Positions 35,148 to 44,816 of a stretch of DNA of 64,000 bases are shown here, piece by piece. The translations under genes were made by a program, and so were the position numbers. The notes below the pieces were generated by a model. The model did not search any database and was not told the origin of the DNA. It was given only the letters and a program-made list of their open reading frames with translations. Source of the DNA: Opitutaceae bacterium (lineage in GTDB: Bacteria; Verrucomicrobiota; Verrucomicrobiia; Opitutales; Opitutaceae); contig JAWLBB010000001.1 of the NCBI GenBank assembly GCA_041395105.1, forward strand, positions 434,001-498,000, in the 5' to 3' direction. Positions within the stretch are counted from its first letter, which is position 1; every line of letters starts with the position of its first letter.

Positions 35148-37688
35148 ATGAATCCTCTCCGTTTTCCTTCTTCTCGCGACCTCCGGCCGCTTCCCCTGCT
35201 CACGGCTTTGGCGTTGGCATCGGTTTTTCCCGCGGGTCGGCTCCAGGCTGATTCCGAGACAGTCGCTCTCTGGGGATTTGATGAGACTCTCGGAATGTAT
35301 CCCAGTCATACACTCGACACGGTGGAGGGCCTGAATGCTCCGCTGACGATGGGCTTGGGGGCCAGGCTGATTCCGGGCCGGTATGGGAATGCGCTCAGCA
35401 TCGAGGACCAGGAACCGGTTGATGAATCGCTCCGTCGGCTGGAAGAGCTCTTCCGGCATGAGACCGGTCAGAAGGGCCCACTGGATCCTTCCAAGCTGCC
35501 GGAGGAGGCGACCGAATTCGGACTCATTTCGTTCGATCCGGCGAAGGGACGGACGGTCCCTCCGCTTTCCTGGAGCGGAGCCGGCTTTGCCGCCCTGATG
35601 ACCGGCGGGGAATACCATTTGCGCAAGGAGGTTGGTTATCTCAATCCAACAGCCGGGGACCTGAACCTGGGGGATTTTGACTGGACGGTGGAATTGTGGT
35701 TCCAGCCCCGTGGACCTACCGGTGAGTCCGGGGTCATCCTGGAGATCGGAACGGGTCCGCGCGGCGAGAACGATGTGGTGACCCGTCTCGAGTTGAATGG
35801 GGCCGGAGACGGATTCACCCTGGTCAATCAGCCCTCTGCCACCGAGTTGGCCATTGCCAGTGACGGGCAGGCTCTTTCCGCCGCGGACGGCAGCTGGATT
35901 CACCTCGCCTTTGTCCATGATGCCCGGGCGAATCGGGTGACCCATTACGTGAATGGTCGGAAGCAGGCGGCGCCGGCCCGCGCCGAACTCAAGGCGCTCC
36001 CATCCGGGGAAGAGGCCTATCTTTCAGTCGGGCGCGACGGGCTCTGGAATCATCCGTTGCCCGGGGCGATTGATGAGCTGCGGATTTCCCGGGGCCGGGT
36101 TTATGAAAAGGACTTCGTCCCGCCCGGCAGCCTGGTGCCTTCCTATCCGGAGCCGGAACTGCTGGCCGGCCCGGCGCCGCTCTTCGGCAAGGGTGCCGAA
36201 GCCCACGCGGTCATTCCGCTGGGAGGGCGCAAGCACCTCTTTATTGATGCCGCCTTTGTCGCGGACCAGGAAAACCTCACCTGGGTGCCCAACCCGCCGC
36301 GCAAAGCGGAGCGGGTGATGGAAGGAATCGTTCCCCCGTTCCGCAAGCACCTCACTTTTGTGGAAGATGAGGACGGGCGCATCCGCATGTTCAACGGCCT
36401 GGCCGATGATTATCTCGGTGTGCGGATCTCCGATGACGGAATCCATTTCGAGATCCCCGACACGGGAATCCATCACAAGGGTCATCCCAATATTGTCATC
36501 GCGGAGTCCGTGGGCATGGGTTCACCTTTCATCGACCCGAACGGCCCGCCCGAACACCGCTGGAAATACCTGAGCGGTTATGATTCGAGAGGAACCTACC
36601 TTTACACCTCACCGGATGGCTGGAAGTGGAAGCGGGTCCGGACAGCCGCGCTCTCCTTCCGCTCGGGCTCGCAGACGAGTTTTTTCTACGACGACCAGCG
36701 CCAGCGCTATGTCGCCTATCAGCGAACCGGCTTTCGTCAGTCGGCCGGGGGCGCCACCCAGCGGGAATTCGTCATGACCACCGCAACGGACCCGTATCAT
36801 CCCTGGCCCTTCACCCCGCAGAGCGCGGAGGAGATCTGGGAGATTGCCAAGACGACAAGGTTGCGGCCGATTCAGCCTTGGTGGCTGGACAATGGTCCCC
36901 TCACTCCGGGTGATTTCGGGATCGAGTACCCCTCCGTATTCTTTCCCATCGACGGCTTCGATCCGGTGGGGAGCGGTGTCTACGTGCCCAAGGCCCACAA
37001 GTATCCGTGGGCGCCCGACACCTACCTGGCCTTTCCGGTCATGTATTTTGACTATGAAGAGGAGAACGGTCCTCCGCAGCGCCATGTCCTGATGGATCCG
37101 GCGCGGTTGCTGGGTTCGGGAACAGTGGAAACCCAGCTTGCGGTCAGCCGTGACGGCGAGAGCTGGAAGCGATTTCCCCGGCCGGCCTATGTGGGCCTGG
37201 GCGACCACGGGGACCGCGAAATCCACCAGGCGTATATGGCCGAGGGCATGATCCGTCGCGGCCATGAGATCTGGCAGTATTATTATGGAACCGAGATCTA
37301 CCACTCCACTTATGTGAAGGAGGACGGCTCCTCCTCGGTCTTCCGCGTGGTGCAGGAACTCGATCGGTTTGTCGCAGTGGAGTCGCCCTACGACCATTAC
37401 GGGTATCTCACGACCAGGCCTTTCACCTTCGAAGGCAACCGTCTGTCCGTGAACGTGGACACGGATTCCCTCGGCTATGTCCAGGTCGGTTTCATCGATG
37501 AGGACGGCCGGCCGATCCCGGGTTTCAACCTCGATGACTGCATCTACCTGAATGGGGATTTCTTCGACAAGAATGTCGAGTGGTTGCACGGGGGATCCGA
37601 TGTTTCGGCCCTGCAGGGACGGACGGTGCAGCTGGTCTTCCGGATGCGCGGCTCGCGGCTCTTCGGCATGCAGTTTCTGACCCAATGA
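35148..37688 (+). CDS. Secreted LamG-like lectin plus glycosidase-like propeller protein (paralogue)
   Basis: About 846 residues from ATG 35148; a GTG at 35091 would add residues with no signal character. A signal peptide (about 1-35, ending RLQAD) precedes a LamG-like domain (WTVELWFQP, GSWIHLAFVHD, GAIDELRISRG). The propeller domain starts at RKHLFIDAAFVADQ and has ISDDGIHF, TSPDGWKW and VSRDGESW. It follows the architecture of the protein at 30406 block for block, down to LFGMQFL at the end. The two probably arose by duplication and then diverged in substrate. It diverges from the GHL10-like gene across a repeat-containing gap. Confidence 0.82.
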   Translation: MNPLRFPSSRDLRPLPLLTALALASVFPAGRLQADSETVALWGFDETLGMYPSHTLDTVEGLNAPLTMGLGARLIPGRYGNALSIEDQEPVDESLRRLEELFRHETGQKGPLDPSKLPEEATEFGLISFDPAKGRTVPPLSWSGAGFAALMTGGEYHLRKEVGYLNPTAGDLNLGDFDWTVELWFQPRGPTGESGVILEIGTGPRGENDVVTRLELNGAGDGFTLVNQPSATELAIASDGQALSAADGSWIHLAFVHDARANRVTHYVNGRKQAAPARAELKALPSGEEAYLSVGRDGLWNHPLPGAIDELRISRGRVYEKDFVPPGSLVPSYPEPELLAGPAPLFGKGAEAHAVIPLGGRKHLFIDAAFVADQENLTWVPNPPRKAERVMEGIVPPFRKHLTFVEDEDGRIRMFNGLADDYLGVRISDDGIHFEIPDTGIHHKGHPNIVIAESVGMGSPFIDPNGPPEHRWKYLSGYDSRGTYLYTSPDGWKWKRVRTAALSFRSGSQTSFFYDDQRQRYVAYQRTGFRQSAGGATQREFVMTTATDPYHPWPFTPQSAEEIWEIAKTTRLRPIQPWWLDNGPLTPGDFGIEYPSVFFPIDGFDPVGSGVYVPKAHKYPWAPDTYLAFPVMYFDYEEENGPPQRHVLMDPARLLGSGTVETQLAVSRDGESWKRFPRPAYVGLGDHGDREIHQAYMAEGMIRRGHEIWQYYYGTEIYHSTYVKEDGSSSVFRVVQELDRFVAVESPYDHYGYLTTRPFTFEGNRLSVNVDTDSLGYVQVGFIDEDGRPIPGFNLDDCIYLNGDFFDKNVEWLHGGSDVSALQGRTVQLVFRMRGSRLFGMQFLTQ

Positions 37689-37724
37689 TCGAGATTCGGA
37701 AATCCCGCCGCGACCCGACGGTGG

Positions 37725-37792
37725 CCCTTCGACACAGGGAAGTGGCTGCAGAGAAGATGTGATCCTTGTCGCAACGTCGCTGTGTCGACGTT
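37725..37792. repeat. REP-like hairpin pair, family 2 (copy 1, degenerate)
   Basis: A degenerate hairpin with loop ACACAG (37725-37744, two mismatched pairs) is followed by a perfect one, arm AACGTCG with loop CTGTGT (37773-37792). Loops are reverse complements, as in the copies at 53273 and 54308. It fills the 116-bp gap before the esterase gene. Confidence 0.6.
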
Positions 37793-37804
37793 CCTGAAAA
37801 ACCC

Positions 37805-40360
37805 ATGTTCCATAACATTCGCGGCAGAGTCCGCATCCGAAGAAGAGTGCTCGGAATCGCCTCCACCCTCTTGTTGATGACCTCAGCCCAATCCCAGGAA
37901 TCACTCACTGTAGTATCCGGCACCCTCCCCAATGGCGTCGCCCCGGAGAGGATGGTGGAAACGTGGATGCGGGAACGGATCAAGGCTGCCTACGGAGACT
38001 GGCAGGCGGATTTCCTTCGCCTGCAGAAAGAGGGTGGCTGGGAGGCGCATCATCGTGTTCTCAGGGAGGCCCTGCTCGAATCCATCGGCGGTCTCCCGGA
38101 ACGGACCCCGCTCAACGCCCGGGTGACCGGGACGGTGGAACGACCGGGATTCAGGGTTGAGAAGATCCTTCTGGAGTCGCAACCCGGGTTCCACGTGACG
38201 GCCAACCTCTATCTGCCGGACAGCGAACGGTTCGCTCCACCCTATGCAGGGGTTCTCGTTCCCTGCGGCCATGCGATCGAGGCCAAGGCCCACCACGAGT
38301 ACCAATCGATGGGGGCTCTCCTGGCACTGAATGGTTTCGTCGGCCTCGTCTTCGATCCATTGGACCAGAGCGAGCGGATGCAGTTTCAGAGAGAAGACGG
38401 CAGTCGGCCCTATTACGGAACCCACATGCACATGCAGGAAGGGGTGGCCGCCATCCTGCTGGGCGAGGGTCTGATCCGGACCTTCATCTGGGATGGCATG
38501 CGGGCCCTTGATTACCTGGAGAGCAGGCCGGAGGTCGACCCGGACCGTCTGGCGGTCACCGGGAACAGCGGTGGCGGCACCCAGACCTCGTTCCTCTTCG
38601 CCCTGGATGAGCGGTTGAAAGTCGCCGCTCCGAGTTGCTACGTCCATCTCCTGAACCGCCAGCTGTATGATTCGATGGGCGATGCCGAGCAGATGATCTA
38701 CGCCCAGTTGGCCATCGGTCTGGAGCACCCGTCGTTCTACCTGATGCGCGCGCCCGCTCCGGTCAAGATCCTGGCCTCGACTCATGATTTCTTCCCGATC
38801 GATGCGGTCTGGGAGGGCTTCCGCTTCATCAAGCGCCGCTACACGGATCTCGGGTATTCGGAGCGGGCCGACATCCTCGAAAACAACGAGGGCCACAACT
38901 ACGACCGGACTCAGCGCGAGGCCGCCATCCGCTGGATCAATCTCTGGCTGAACGCGGACAACTCGGCGATCGTGGAACCGGAATTGGCACTCTTTTCGGA
39001 ACAGGAATTGCGGGTCACCCCGACCGGTCAGGTCCTGGACCTGGACGGGGCCCGTTCGGTCTTCGATCTCTTCCGGGAAAAGCTGGAAGCCCTGCGGCCG
39101 GAGCGCGACCGGACCTGGAACGAGAGCTCCCCGGCCGATCAGAGAAAGGCCGTGCGCGCGGTTGTCGGTATCCGGGAAATGGCGGACCTGCCCCTGCCGG
39201 AGGTGCATGACCTGGGATCGACCGATCACGGCGACTACACCCGGCGTCGGATCCTTCTGGAAACGGAGGAGGGCCTTTTCCTTCCGGTGGTGGAACTTGT
39301 CCCGCGCCATCCGTCCGCTCAGCCTCCGCTGATCGTGGTGGGCCCGGACGGCGCCGCGCGTTCGGTTGAGACGGGTTCGCTACTCGAGCATGAGGCCCGA
39401 CTGGGTCGCCGGATTGTGGCCGTCGATATACGGGGAACCGGGGAGACCCGGCAGACCGGTCAAAACCTTCAGGGCGACTTTTTTGGCTTCGACCAGGAGG
39501 ACGTTTATGGTGCCTATCTCCTGGGCGAATCCTTCCTCGGCCTGCGGGTCGAGGACATCCTGCGGGCGGTCCGTTACGTCGCCGCCGGGGGTGAAGGCGC
39601 AGCGGCCGCCGTCGATCTTCAAGCCGAAGGACAGATCGGTGTGGCCGCTCTGCACGCGGCGTTTCTTGAGCCCGACCTCATCGGACGGACGACGATTCGT
39701 GGTTCAATCGAATCCTGGGAGGACATTCTTGTGCGGGAGCGTTCGTTTCATCAACTGGCCAATACGGTCCAGGGTGTCCTGCGGGTCTATGATCTTCCCT
39801 TTCTGAAAGAAGGATTGGGCGACCGGGTAAGCCTCGTTCTGCCGGTCGACAGCCTGGGGTTCGTCGATCTGCCGGAAGGTGCGCCGTTGCCGGAAGGCTA
39901 CACCGATCCGGTTGAACCCGGTCTGGTCGGCACCTTCTACGGCAACGCGCAATTCCTGAATCCACAAGGTGAATACGCAATCGAGCGACTCTCGCTTCAC
40001 TATGACAACGCGGTGGACCGGCGGGGCAACGATTGGGCCGGTATCTGGGAGGGTTTCCTGGTGGGGCCGGTCGACGGCCGGGTCGCCTTTGAGGTCGAAT
40101 CGGACCAGGTGACCACCTTGATCATTGACGGCAGGACCCTGATCGGGCCGGAGGATCTCCCCGGAGCGGCCACGGCCGAACTCGGGATGGAGGCGGGCAA
40201 GCCCTATCCGATCGAGGTACGATTCCAGCTGCCTTCAGGCGGTCTCGGGTTTTTTGACATCCGGTGGTCCTGGGAGGGGCGGCCGCCGGAAGTCATCGGA
40301 CGGAGTGCCCTGCGTCATTCGGAAGCTCAGGCCGCCGGGATCCGCAAGGCCTGGAGGTGA
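37805..40360 (+). CDS. Secreted double alpha/beta-hydrolase (acetyl xylan esterase-like) with PA14 domain
   Basis: 851 residues from ATG 37805; the TTG at 37766 lies inside a REP-like hairpin. The signal peptide ends near SAQSQ. The first hydrolase domain has the nucleophile S255 in GNSGGGTQT, and HDFFPIDAVW and NNEGHNYDRTQREAA supply candidate Asp and His. A second hydrolase-like domain (about 470-690) has VAVDIRGTGETRQ but reads LQAEGQIGVAA where a G-x-S-x-G would lie, so it looks inactive. The C-terminus (GLVGTFYGNAQF onward) is PA14-like and may bind carbohydrate. Probable role: removal of acetyl or similar esters from a polysaccharide. Confidence 0.82.
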   Translation: MFHNIRGRVRIRRRVLGIASTLLLMTSAQSQESLTVVSGTLPNGVAPERMVETWMRERIKAAYGDWQADFLRLQKEGGWEAHHRVLREALLESIGGLPERTPLNARVTGTVERPGFRVEKILLESQPGFHVTANLYLPDSERFAPPYAGVLVPCGHAIEAKAHHEYQSMGALLALNGFVGLVFDPLDQSERMQFQREDGSRPYYGTHMHMQEGVAAILLGEGLIRTFIWDGMRALDYLESRPEVDPDRLAVTGNSGGGTQTSFLFALDERLKVAAPSCYVHLLNRQLYDSMGDAEQMIYAQLAIGLEHPSFYLMRAPAPVKILASTHDFFPIDAVWEGFRFIKRRYTDLGYSERADILENNEGHNYDRTQREAAIRWINLWLNADNSAIVEPELALFSEQELRVTPTGQVLDLDGARSVFDLFREKLEALRPERDRTWNESSPADQRKAVRAVVGIREMADLPLPEVHDLGSTDHGDYTRRRILLETEEGLFLPVVELVPRHPSAQPPLIVVGPDGAARSVETGSLLEHEARLGRRIVAVDIRGTGETRQTGQNLQGDFFGFDQEDVYGAYLLGESFLGLRVEDILRAVRYVAAGGEGAAAAVDLQAEGQIGVAALHAAFLEPDLIGRTTIRGSIESWEDILVRERSFHQLANTVQGVLRVYDLPFLKEGLGDRVSLVLPVDSLGFVDLPEGAPLPEGYTDPVEPGLVGTFYGNAQFLNPQGEYAIERLSLHYDNAVDRRGNDWAGIWEGFLVGPVDGRVAFEVESDQVTTLIIDGRTLIGPEDLPGAATAELGMEAGKPYPIEVRFQLPSGGLGFFDIRWSWEGRPPEVIGRSALRHSEAQAAGIRKAWR

Positions 40361-40373
40361 TCCCCTGAAGAAC

Positions 40374-41783
40374 ATGATTTTCCGCAATCTCCTTGGCGGT
40401 ATCGTCCTGTTGACCCTGGTTGTTCCCGTCGATGCGGTTGAGATCAGGCTCGTGGTCGAGGAAACCATTGAAACGGTTCCGTCGCCGCACAACGGGGCCT
40501 CACCGCTCTGGTGCTACGGATCGACCATCCTGGTTCGGGATGGCAGCGAACTCTACCTCTCTCTTCTGAGGCCCGATGAGGGTTACCCGCCCTACTGCAA
40601 TGCCCACTGGGAATTGTGGCGCCGGGATAGCGGGGTCTGGTCGGAGCTACATCGGGGTGGTGAAGCGCGGGAAAGAGAGCCCTGTCCCATCGGGCTGCTG
40701 GCCAAGGGGGAAGTGGTGCTGTCCATTCAGCCGGCGATCATGCCCAAGCCGTTTCAGGACGGTCACGGCGATGTGCCCTGGGTGTGCCAGCCCGGCCTGT
40801 TCACCATCAACACCGGGGAGAGCGGGCATGAGGACCGCGTCTACACCGACCTCCATCCGGTTTTTCCGGTCGGAGCCCGCTTCAGTCAGCACTCCTACCG
40901 GGGGCTGGGAGTCGATCGCGCAAACCGCGAGTTGCTCCTGATGGTGATTGAGCAGACCGACGAGCATTATCAACCGACTTGGTTGGATCGAAACGGTCAG
41001 TGGCATCCGCTTCCTCTGCTGGAATTCCCCATCCGCTCCTGTTACCCTCAGGTCGCCCTGAAGGACGGGGCGGCCCACGTGCTTGCCATCGGCGATATCG
41101 TGGAGCCGGTCGAAGCGTGGCGGCGGGCAAAGTTCGAGGTCCTCAATCGGGAATGGGATTACGCCTTCCGCCGACTCTTCTACAGTTGGTCGTCGGATCT
41201 GGAAACCAACGGATTTGTTGAACCGATCGAAATCGACTCGGTTGACGAAACGGCCGGTTCCATGCGCAATCTGGACCTCTTCATCGACGGGAACGGTCGG
41301 GCGCATCTCCTCTATTTGAAACAGAACCATCAATACGCCTTCATGCGCGACCGGTTCTTTCCCGGCCAGCCCATGACGGTATCAATCGAATATGCGGTGG
41401 TCGATCAGGGGCAGGTAATCCTGCGACAGACACTTTTCAGTGGCTCGGCTGAAGAGGGTGGGGCGACCGATCAGGATTCGATGAAACTCCACCTTGGACG
41501 CTTCCATCCGCTGCCGGATGGGCACCTCGGTGTTGTCACTTCCGGCAGCTGGCGTGGCGGCGAGAGCCGGGTTGAGTCCGGTCTCTTCCTTTCCCTGCTG
41601 TCGGATGAGGGGACAGTTGAACAAACGATCCGATTGCCGGCCAAGCGACCGTTCACCGGCGCCTTTTTCACGAACACGCCACGGAGCGGTTCTGATGCCG
41701 GCCGTCACCTCGACCTGATCGGTGCATTCAGTGAGGCCGACTCCCACGAAATGCGCTACCTGGGCTACGAGTTGACGAAATGA
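40374..41783 (+). CDS. Secreted propeller-like protein of unknown function (tandem copy 1)
   Basis: 469 residues from ATG 40374. Its signal peptide ends near VPVDAV. Repeating segments such as LDLFIDGNGRAHLLYLKQ, FFPGQPMTVSIEYAV and WHPLPLLEFP suggest a beta-propeller related to BNR-type exoproteins. The next gene is a close paralogue with the same blocks (LDLLVDGQGTAHLLYLRR, FFPGQPMEASIVYAQ). No catalytic signature was recognised. It lies 13 bp after the esterase, with GGAGGTGA near the esterase stop that could serve as ribosome binding site, and overlaps the next gene (ATGA), so all three probably form one operon. Confidence 0.75.
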   Translation: MIFRNLLGGIVLLTLVVPVDAVEIRLVVEETIETVPSPHNGASPLWCYGSTILVRDGSELYLSLLRPDEGYPPYCNAHWELWRRDSGVWSELHRGGEAREREPCPIGLLAKGEVVLSIQPAIMPKPFQDGHGDVPWVCQPGLFTINTGESGHEDRVYTDLHPVFPVGARFSQHSYRGLGVDRANRELLLMVIEQTDEHYQPTWLDRNGQWHPLPLLEFPIRSCYPQVALKDGAAHVLAIGDIVEPVEAWRRAKFEVLNREWDYAFRRLFYSWSSDLETNGFVEPIEIDSVDETAGSMRNLDLFIDGNGRAHLLYLKQNHQYAFMRDRFFPGQPMTVSIEYAVVDQGQVILRQTLFSGSAEEGGATDQDSMKLHLGRFHPLPDGHLGVVTSGSWRGGESRVESGLFLSLLSDEGTVEQTIRLPAKRPFTGAFFTNTPRSGSDAGRHLDLIGAFSEADSHEMRYLGYELTK

Positions 41784-43162
41784 GAACACACTTTGCCCTG
41801 TGTGCCCTGTCCTTGGTCCCGTCCATTGGCCTTGGGATGAGCGTAACCGTGTTGAGGGAGGACGTCATTGATCCCGGGATTCCGGTTTTTGGGAACGGGT
41901 CCGGGCCATCATGGAATTTCGGTTCCCCGATGATCGTCCGACAGAAGGACGAAGTCTGGTTTTCGCTTTCCCGGCCGGTGGAGGGTGTTCCGCCCTATGC
42001 GAACACCATCTGGCAGGTTTACCGGCGAACCGGCGATGGCTGGGAGGTGATCCTGGAGGAGGCCACTGCTGCTGAACGGGAACCTTGCCCTCTTGTCCGA
42101 CTGAACAGCATCGCTCTCGCGATCTTCATCAACCCGAAGGTCAGCTTCCGCCAATTCCGTCCTGAGAATGAAGCGATCCTCTGGAATTCCCGGCCCCATC
42201 TTCTCGCCTTTCCGTCGACCCGGCGGGACCCGGAGACGTTCGCCCTGGATCCGGTTTTTGCGGGGGACCCGGTTCTCCGAGAGCACACCTACCGCGCCAT
42301 TGCGGTCAATCCCGGGAAGAGTGAGGTCTTTGTCCTGGTCCAGGATCCAGACTCCGAACTCTACCATCCGAGCTACCTGGATCCGGAAGGGCGGTGGCAT
42401 CCGCTGACGCCGCTCGGCTTCCCTTTGCGCAGCCTCTATGCCAGCGTGCATGTGCGCGACTGTCGCGTACATGTCTTCGCGGTGAGTGACATAGCGGAAC
42501 CGGTGGACGAATGGCGCGAGGCGAAATTCCGGGTCCGTCAGGTCCACCACGACTATGCCTTTCGCCGGCTCTACCACACCTGGAGTCCGGACATTCTGGA
42601 GCAGGGCCTGAGGGAACCTCTCCTGATTGAATCGGTCGATGAGCAGCCCGGAAGTCTGCGTCACCTTGACCTGCTGGTCGATGGGCAGGGAACCGCCCAC
42701 CTGCTCTATCTCAGGCGTGACTTCCAGTACCCGTATCTGCGTGACGAGTTCTTTCCCGGTCAGCCGATGGAGGCCTCCATTGTTTATGCACAGATCCGGG
42801 AGGGAGAGCAGGTCATCCGTGAAATCCTACTTGAGGGTCTGATGGATCCCGATCTGGCGGAGGCGGCGGATCAGGTGGAGCCGACCTGGGGCCGCCTGCA
42901 TCAGTTGGCGGACGGCACGATTGTCATGATCTATACCGAACGGGTGGCCGGGAGGAACCGGACGGGACTGTTGTCAATCGGTCCAGACGGTCTTCCAGGA
43001 GATCAGGTGGAGATTGACCTTCAGCACCCCATGGGCTCGGTGTTTTTCACCAACACCGAGCGCGGCGGCAGTTTGCCTTCGAACCGGATCGACCTGCTGG
43101 AAATGACCTGGGAAAAGACCCACCACGAAGTCCGCTACGCGGAGATTGAAGTGAATCCCTGA
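41780..43162 (+). CDS. Secreted propeller-like protein of unknown function (tandem copy 2)
   Basis: 460 residues, ATG overlapping the preceding stop. A signal peptide covers about 1-20 (ending GLGMS). It matches the preceding protein along its length: SRPVEGVPPYANTIW versus LRPDEGYPPYCNAHW, EREPCPL versus EREPCPI, and YAFRRLYHTWSPD versus YAFRRLFYSWSSD. Tandem duplication followed by divergence is the simplest explanation. The two may form a complex or process related substrates. It is the last gene before a REP-like pair and the DUF4980-like gene. The function is unknown. Confidence 0.75.
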   Translation: MRTHFALCALSLVPSIGLGMSVTVLREDVIDPGIPVFGNGSGPSWNFGSPMIVRQKDEVWFSLSRPVEGVPPYANTIWQVYRRTGDGWEVILEEATAAEREPCPLVRLNSIALAIFINPKVSFRQFRPENEAILWNSRPHLLAFPSTRRDPETFALDPVFAGDPVLREHTYRAIAVNPGKSEVFVLVQDPDSELYHPSYLDPEGRWHPLTPLGFPLRSLYASVHVRDCRVHVFAVSDIAEPVDEWREAKFRVRQVHHDYAFRRLYHTWSPDILEQGLREPLLIESVDEQPGSLRHLDLLVDGQGTAHLLYLRRDFQYPYLRDEFFPGQPMEASIVYAQIREGEQVIREILLEGLMDPDLAEAADQVEPTWGRLHQLADGTIVMIYTERVAGRNRTGLLSIGPDGLPGDQVEIDLQHPMGSVFFTNTERGGSLPSNRIDLLEMTWEKTHHEVRYAEIEVNP

Positions 43163-43216
43163 ATGGCACCAAGATGCTGAGTAAGCGTCAGTTCCGATCG
43201 TTCGTATTGGTGTAGC

Positions 43217-43274
43217 CGCCCCAGTCTCTTGGGGCGCCGACTCGTCACGACAAACCCGGCAAGGGACTGCCGGG
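43217..43274. repeat. REP-like hairpin pair, family 1 (copy 2)
   Basis: Perfect stems CGCCCCA with loop GTCTCT (43217-43236) and CCCGGCA with loop AGGGAC (43255-43274), again 7-bp stems and 6-nt loops, bounded by TGTAG and CTACA. It lies in the 186-bp gap between genes ending at 43162 and starting at 43349. Confidence 0.75.
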
Positions 43275-43348
43275 GCTACAACTCAGATGACTCCTGCACA
43301 CTCCTCAACTTTGTGCCTTTGAAGTGACCCCCTGAACCCTTCGCTGCC

Positions 43349-44785
43349 ATGCCCTTGAACCGGAATCCGATCTATCTTTTGCCACTCTTTTGTCTTCTGA
43401 TCTGCGCGCCACTTTCTGGCAGTGGACCCGATCTGACGATCGCTGACTTCGAAGAGAATGATTATGGAAACTGGCTTGTGGAGGGTGAGGCTTTTGCCTT
43501 GGGTCCGGCCGGAACGGATACCGAGGATGCCGATGGTGTTTCCGGCTTTGAGGGCGTCGGGTTCGCGAACAGTAATCTGGGCGGATACGCCCTCGAAGGC
43601 ACCCTGACCTCGCCCGAGTTCACGATCGAACGACCCTTTGTGAATTTCCTCATCGCCGGAGGACAGGCGGGTCCTCTTTATCTGGCGTTGCTCTTTGGTG
43701 AGACTGAGGTCCGCACAGCCGCCCCGACCGACGTTCATCGCCTGCAATGGAACAGCTGGGATGTGTCTCCTTGGCTGGGACAGAGGGCACGGATTCGCCT
43801 GATCGATGACCGAAGCGGACATGAGGAGGGCTATCTCTTTGTCGACAGCATCTTTCAGAGCGACGAGGCGAGAGCCGACATTTCGAAAACGCGGTCGCTC
43901 CGTGAGGTCATCCTGAGCGGATCGCACAATCTGCAGCCGGATCTCCTGCCGAGTCTGGGCGTTCGGCGGGAGGTCAATCAGATCCTGTTGACCGGGTCAT
44001 TTCCGGAATTGCCGGGATCCGATTTCGATGCCTGGTGTTACGAGACGGACGGATCGACTTTCCTGGGTGCGGAAGCGGGCATCGACGGCGCAGTCGTTCT
44101 GATCCATCGGTTCGAGGGACCGGGTTTCAGGTTCCGGCTCCGGACCGAAGTGACTCCTTTTCCGGGAGAGGTAGCCATCCGCGCAACTCCGGTGGCGGAT
44201 CCCACGGAGCGAGAAAACCTGCCCGACGTCCTGCCGATACCCAACCTGTGTTTCCAGCTGCGAAGTGCGGCGCGATTCCGCAGCGATCGTTCGGGGGAAG
44301 ATGGTAAAGGATACCCGGGATTCGTTGAACGATGCTTCATCTTCACGGAGCAGGGCCGCACCTTCCTCGATCAGACGGAACGACGGAAAATCCCGGCTCG
44401 CCCGGCATCCGATCCGGAAAACAATCCTCCGTGGGTTCAGAACTACGTCGGCGTCTGGCGGGAACGTCCGGAACCGAAGCCCGACGCCTGGGCGGATACG
44501 AGTTCCGACCGGTATGTGGTGCCGGTCATTGGGACGGTATCACGAGACGGGTCGTTTCTGATTGCCCTGGCGGACGATTCGGCGGACCTGATGTGCCAGG
44601 CCTGGCATGATTGCCTACACACTCGGCCCAAATGGTTGCCGGTCGACGCTCCGGCCGCTGAACAAGCCTGGACGATGAGGATCTACCTTATGCCCAACGA
44701 TCCGGAAGCCCTTATGGACCGGGTTCATGAGGATTTTCCAGGTATCGACGCGTTGGCGACGAAGCGAATCACCTCGAAGCCCTGA
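43349..44785 (+). CDS. Secreted protein with DUF4980/levanase-like N-terminal domain
   Basis: 478 residues. The signal peptide ends about residue 26. The next 150 residues contain FEENDYGNWLVEGEAF, GVSGFEGVGFANSN, LEGTLTSPEFTIERPFVNF and LIAGGQ, a pattern I associate with the carbohydrate-binding-like domain found at the start of some GH32 levanases. No GH32 catalytic WMNDPNG motif follows; the C-terminal half (from about 190) is of unknown type. So the protein is probably a binding or accessory component. It is the last plus-strand gene before the minus-strand block 44817-62416; it converges with the SGNH gene, the stop codons being 31 bp apart. Confidence 0.72.
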   Translation: MPLNRNPIYLLPLFCLLICAPLSGSGPDLTIADFEENDYGNWLVEGEAFALGPAGTDTEDADGVSGFEGVGFANSNLGGYALEGTLTSPEFTIERPFVNFLIAGGQAGPLYLALLFGETEVRTAAPTDVHRLQWNSWDVSPWLGQRARIRLIDDRSGHEEGYLFVDSIFQSDEARADISKTRSLREVILSGSHNLQPDLLPSLGVRREVNQILLTGSFPELPGSDFDAWCYETDGSTFLGAEAGIDGAVVLIHRFEGPGFRFRLRTEVTPFPGEVAIRATPVADPTERENLPDVLPIPNLCFQLRSAARFRSDRSGEDGKGYPGFVERCFIFTEQGRTFLDQTERRKIPARPASDPENNPPWVQNYVGVWRERPEPKPDAWADTSSDRYVVPVIGTVSRDGSFLIALADDSADLMCQAWHDCLHTRPKWLPVDAPAAEQAWTMRIYLMPNDPEALMDRVHEDFPGIDALATKRITSKP

Positions 44786-44816
44786 ACGTGCGGCCCGAAC
44801 CGGGGGAGTGCCCGGG

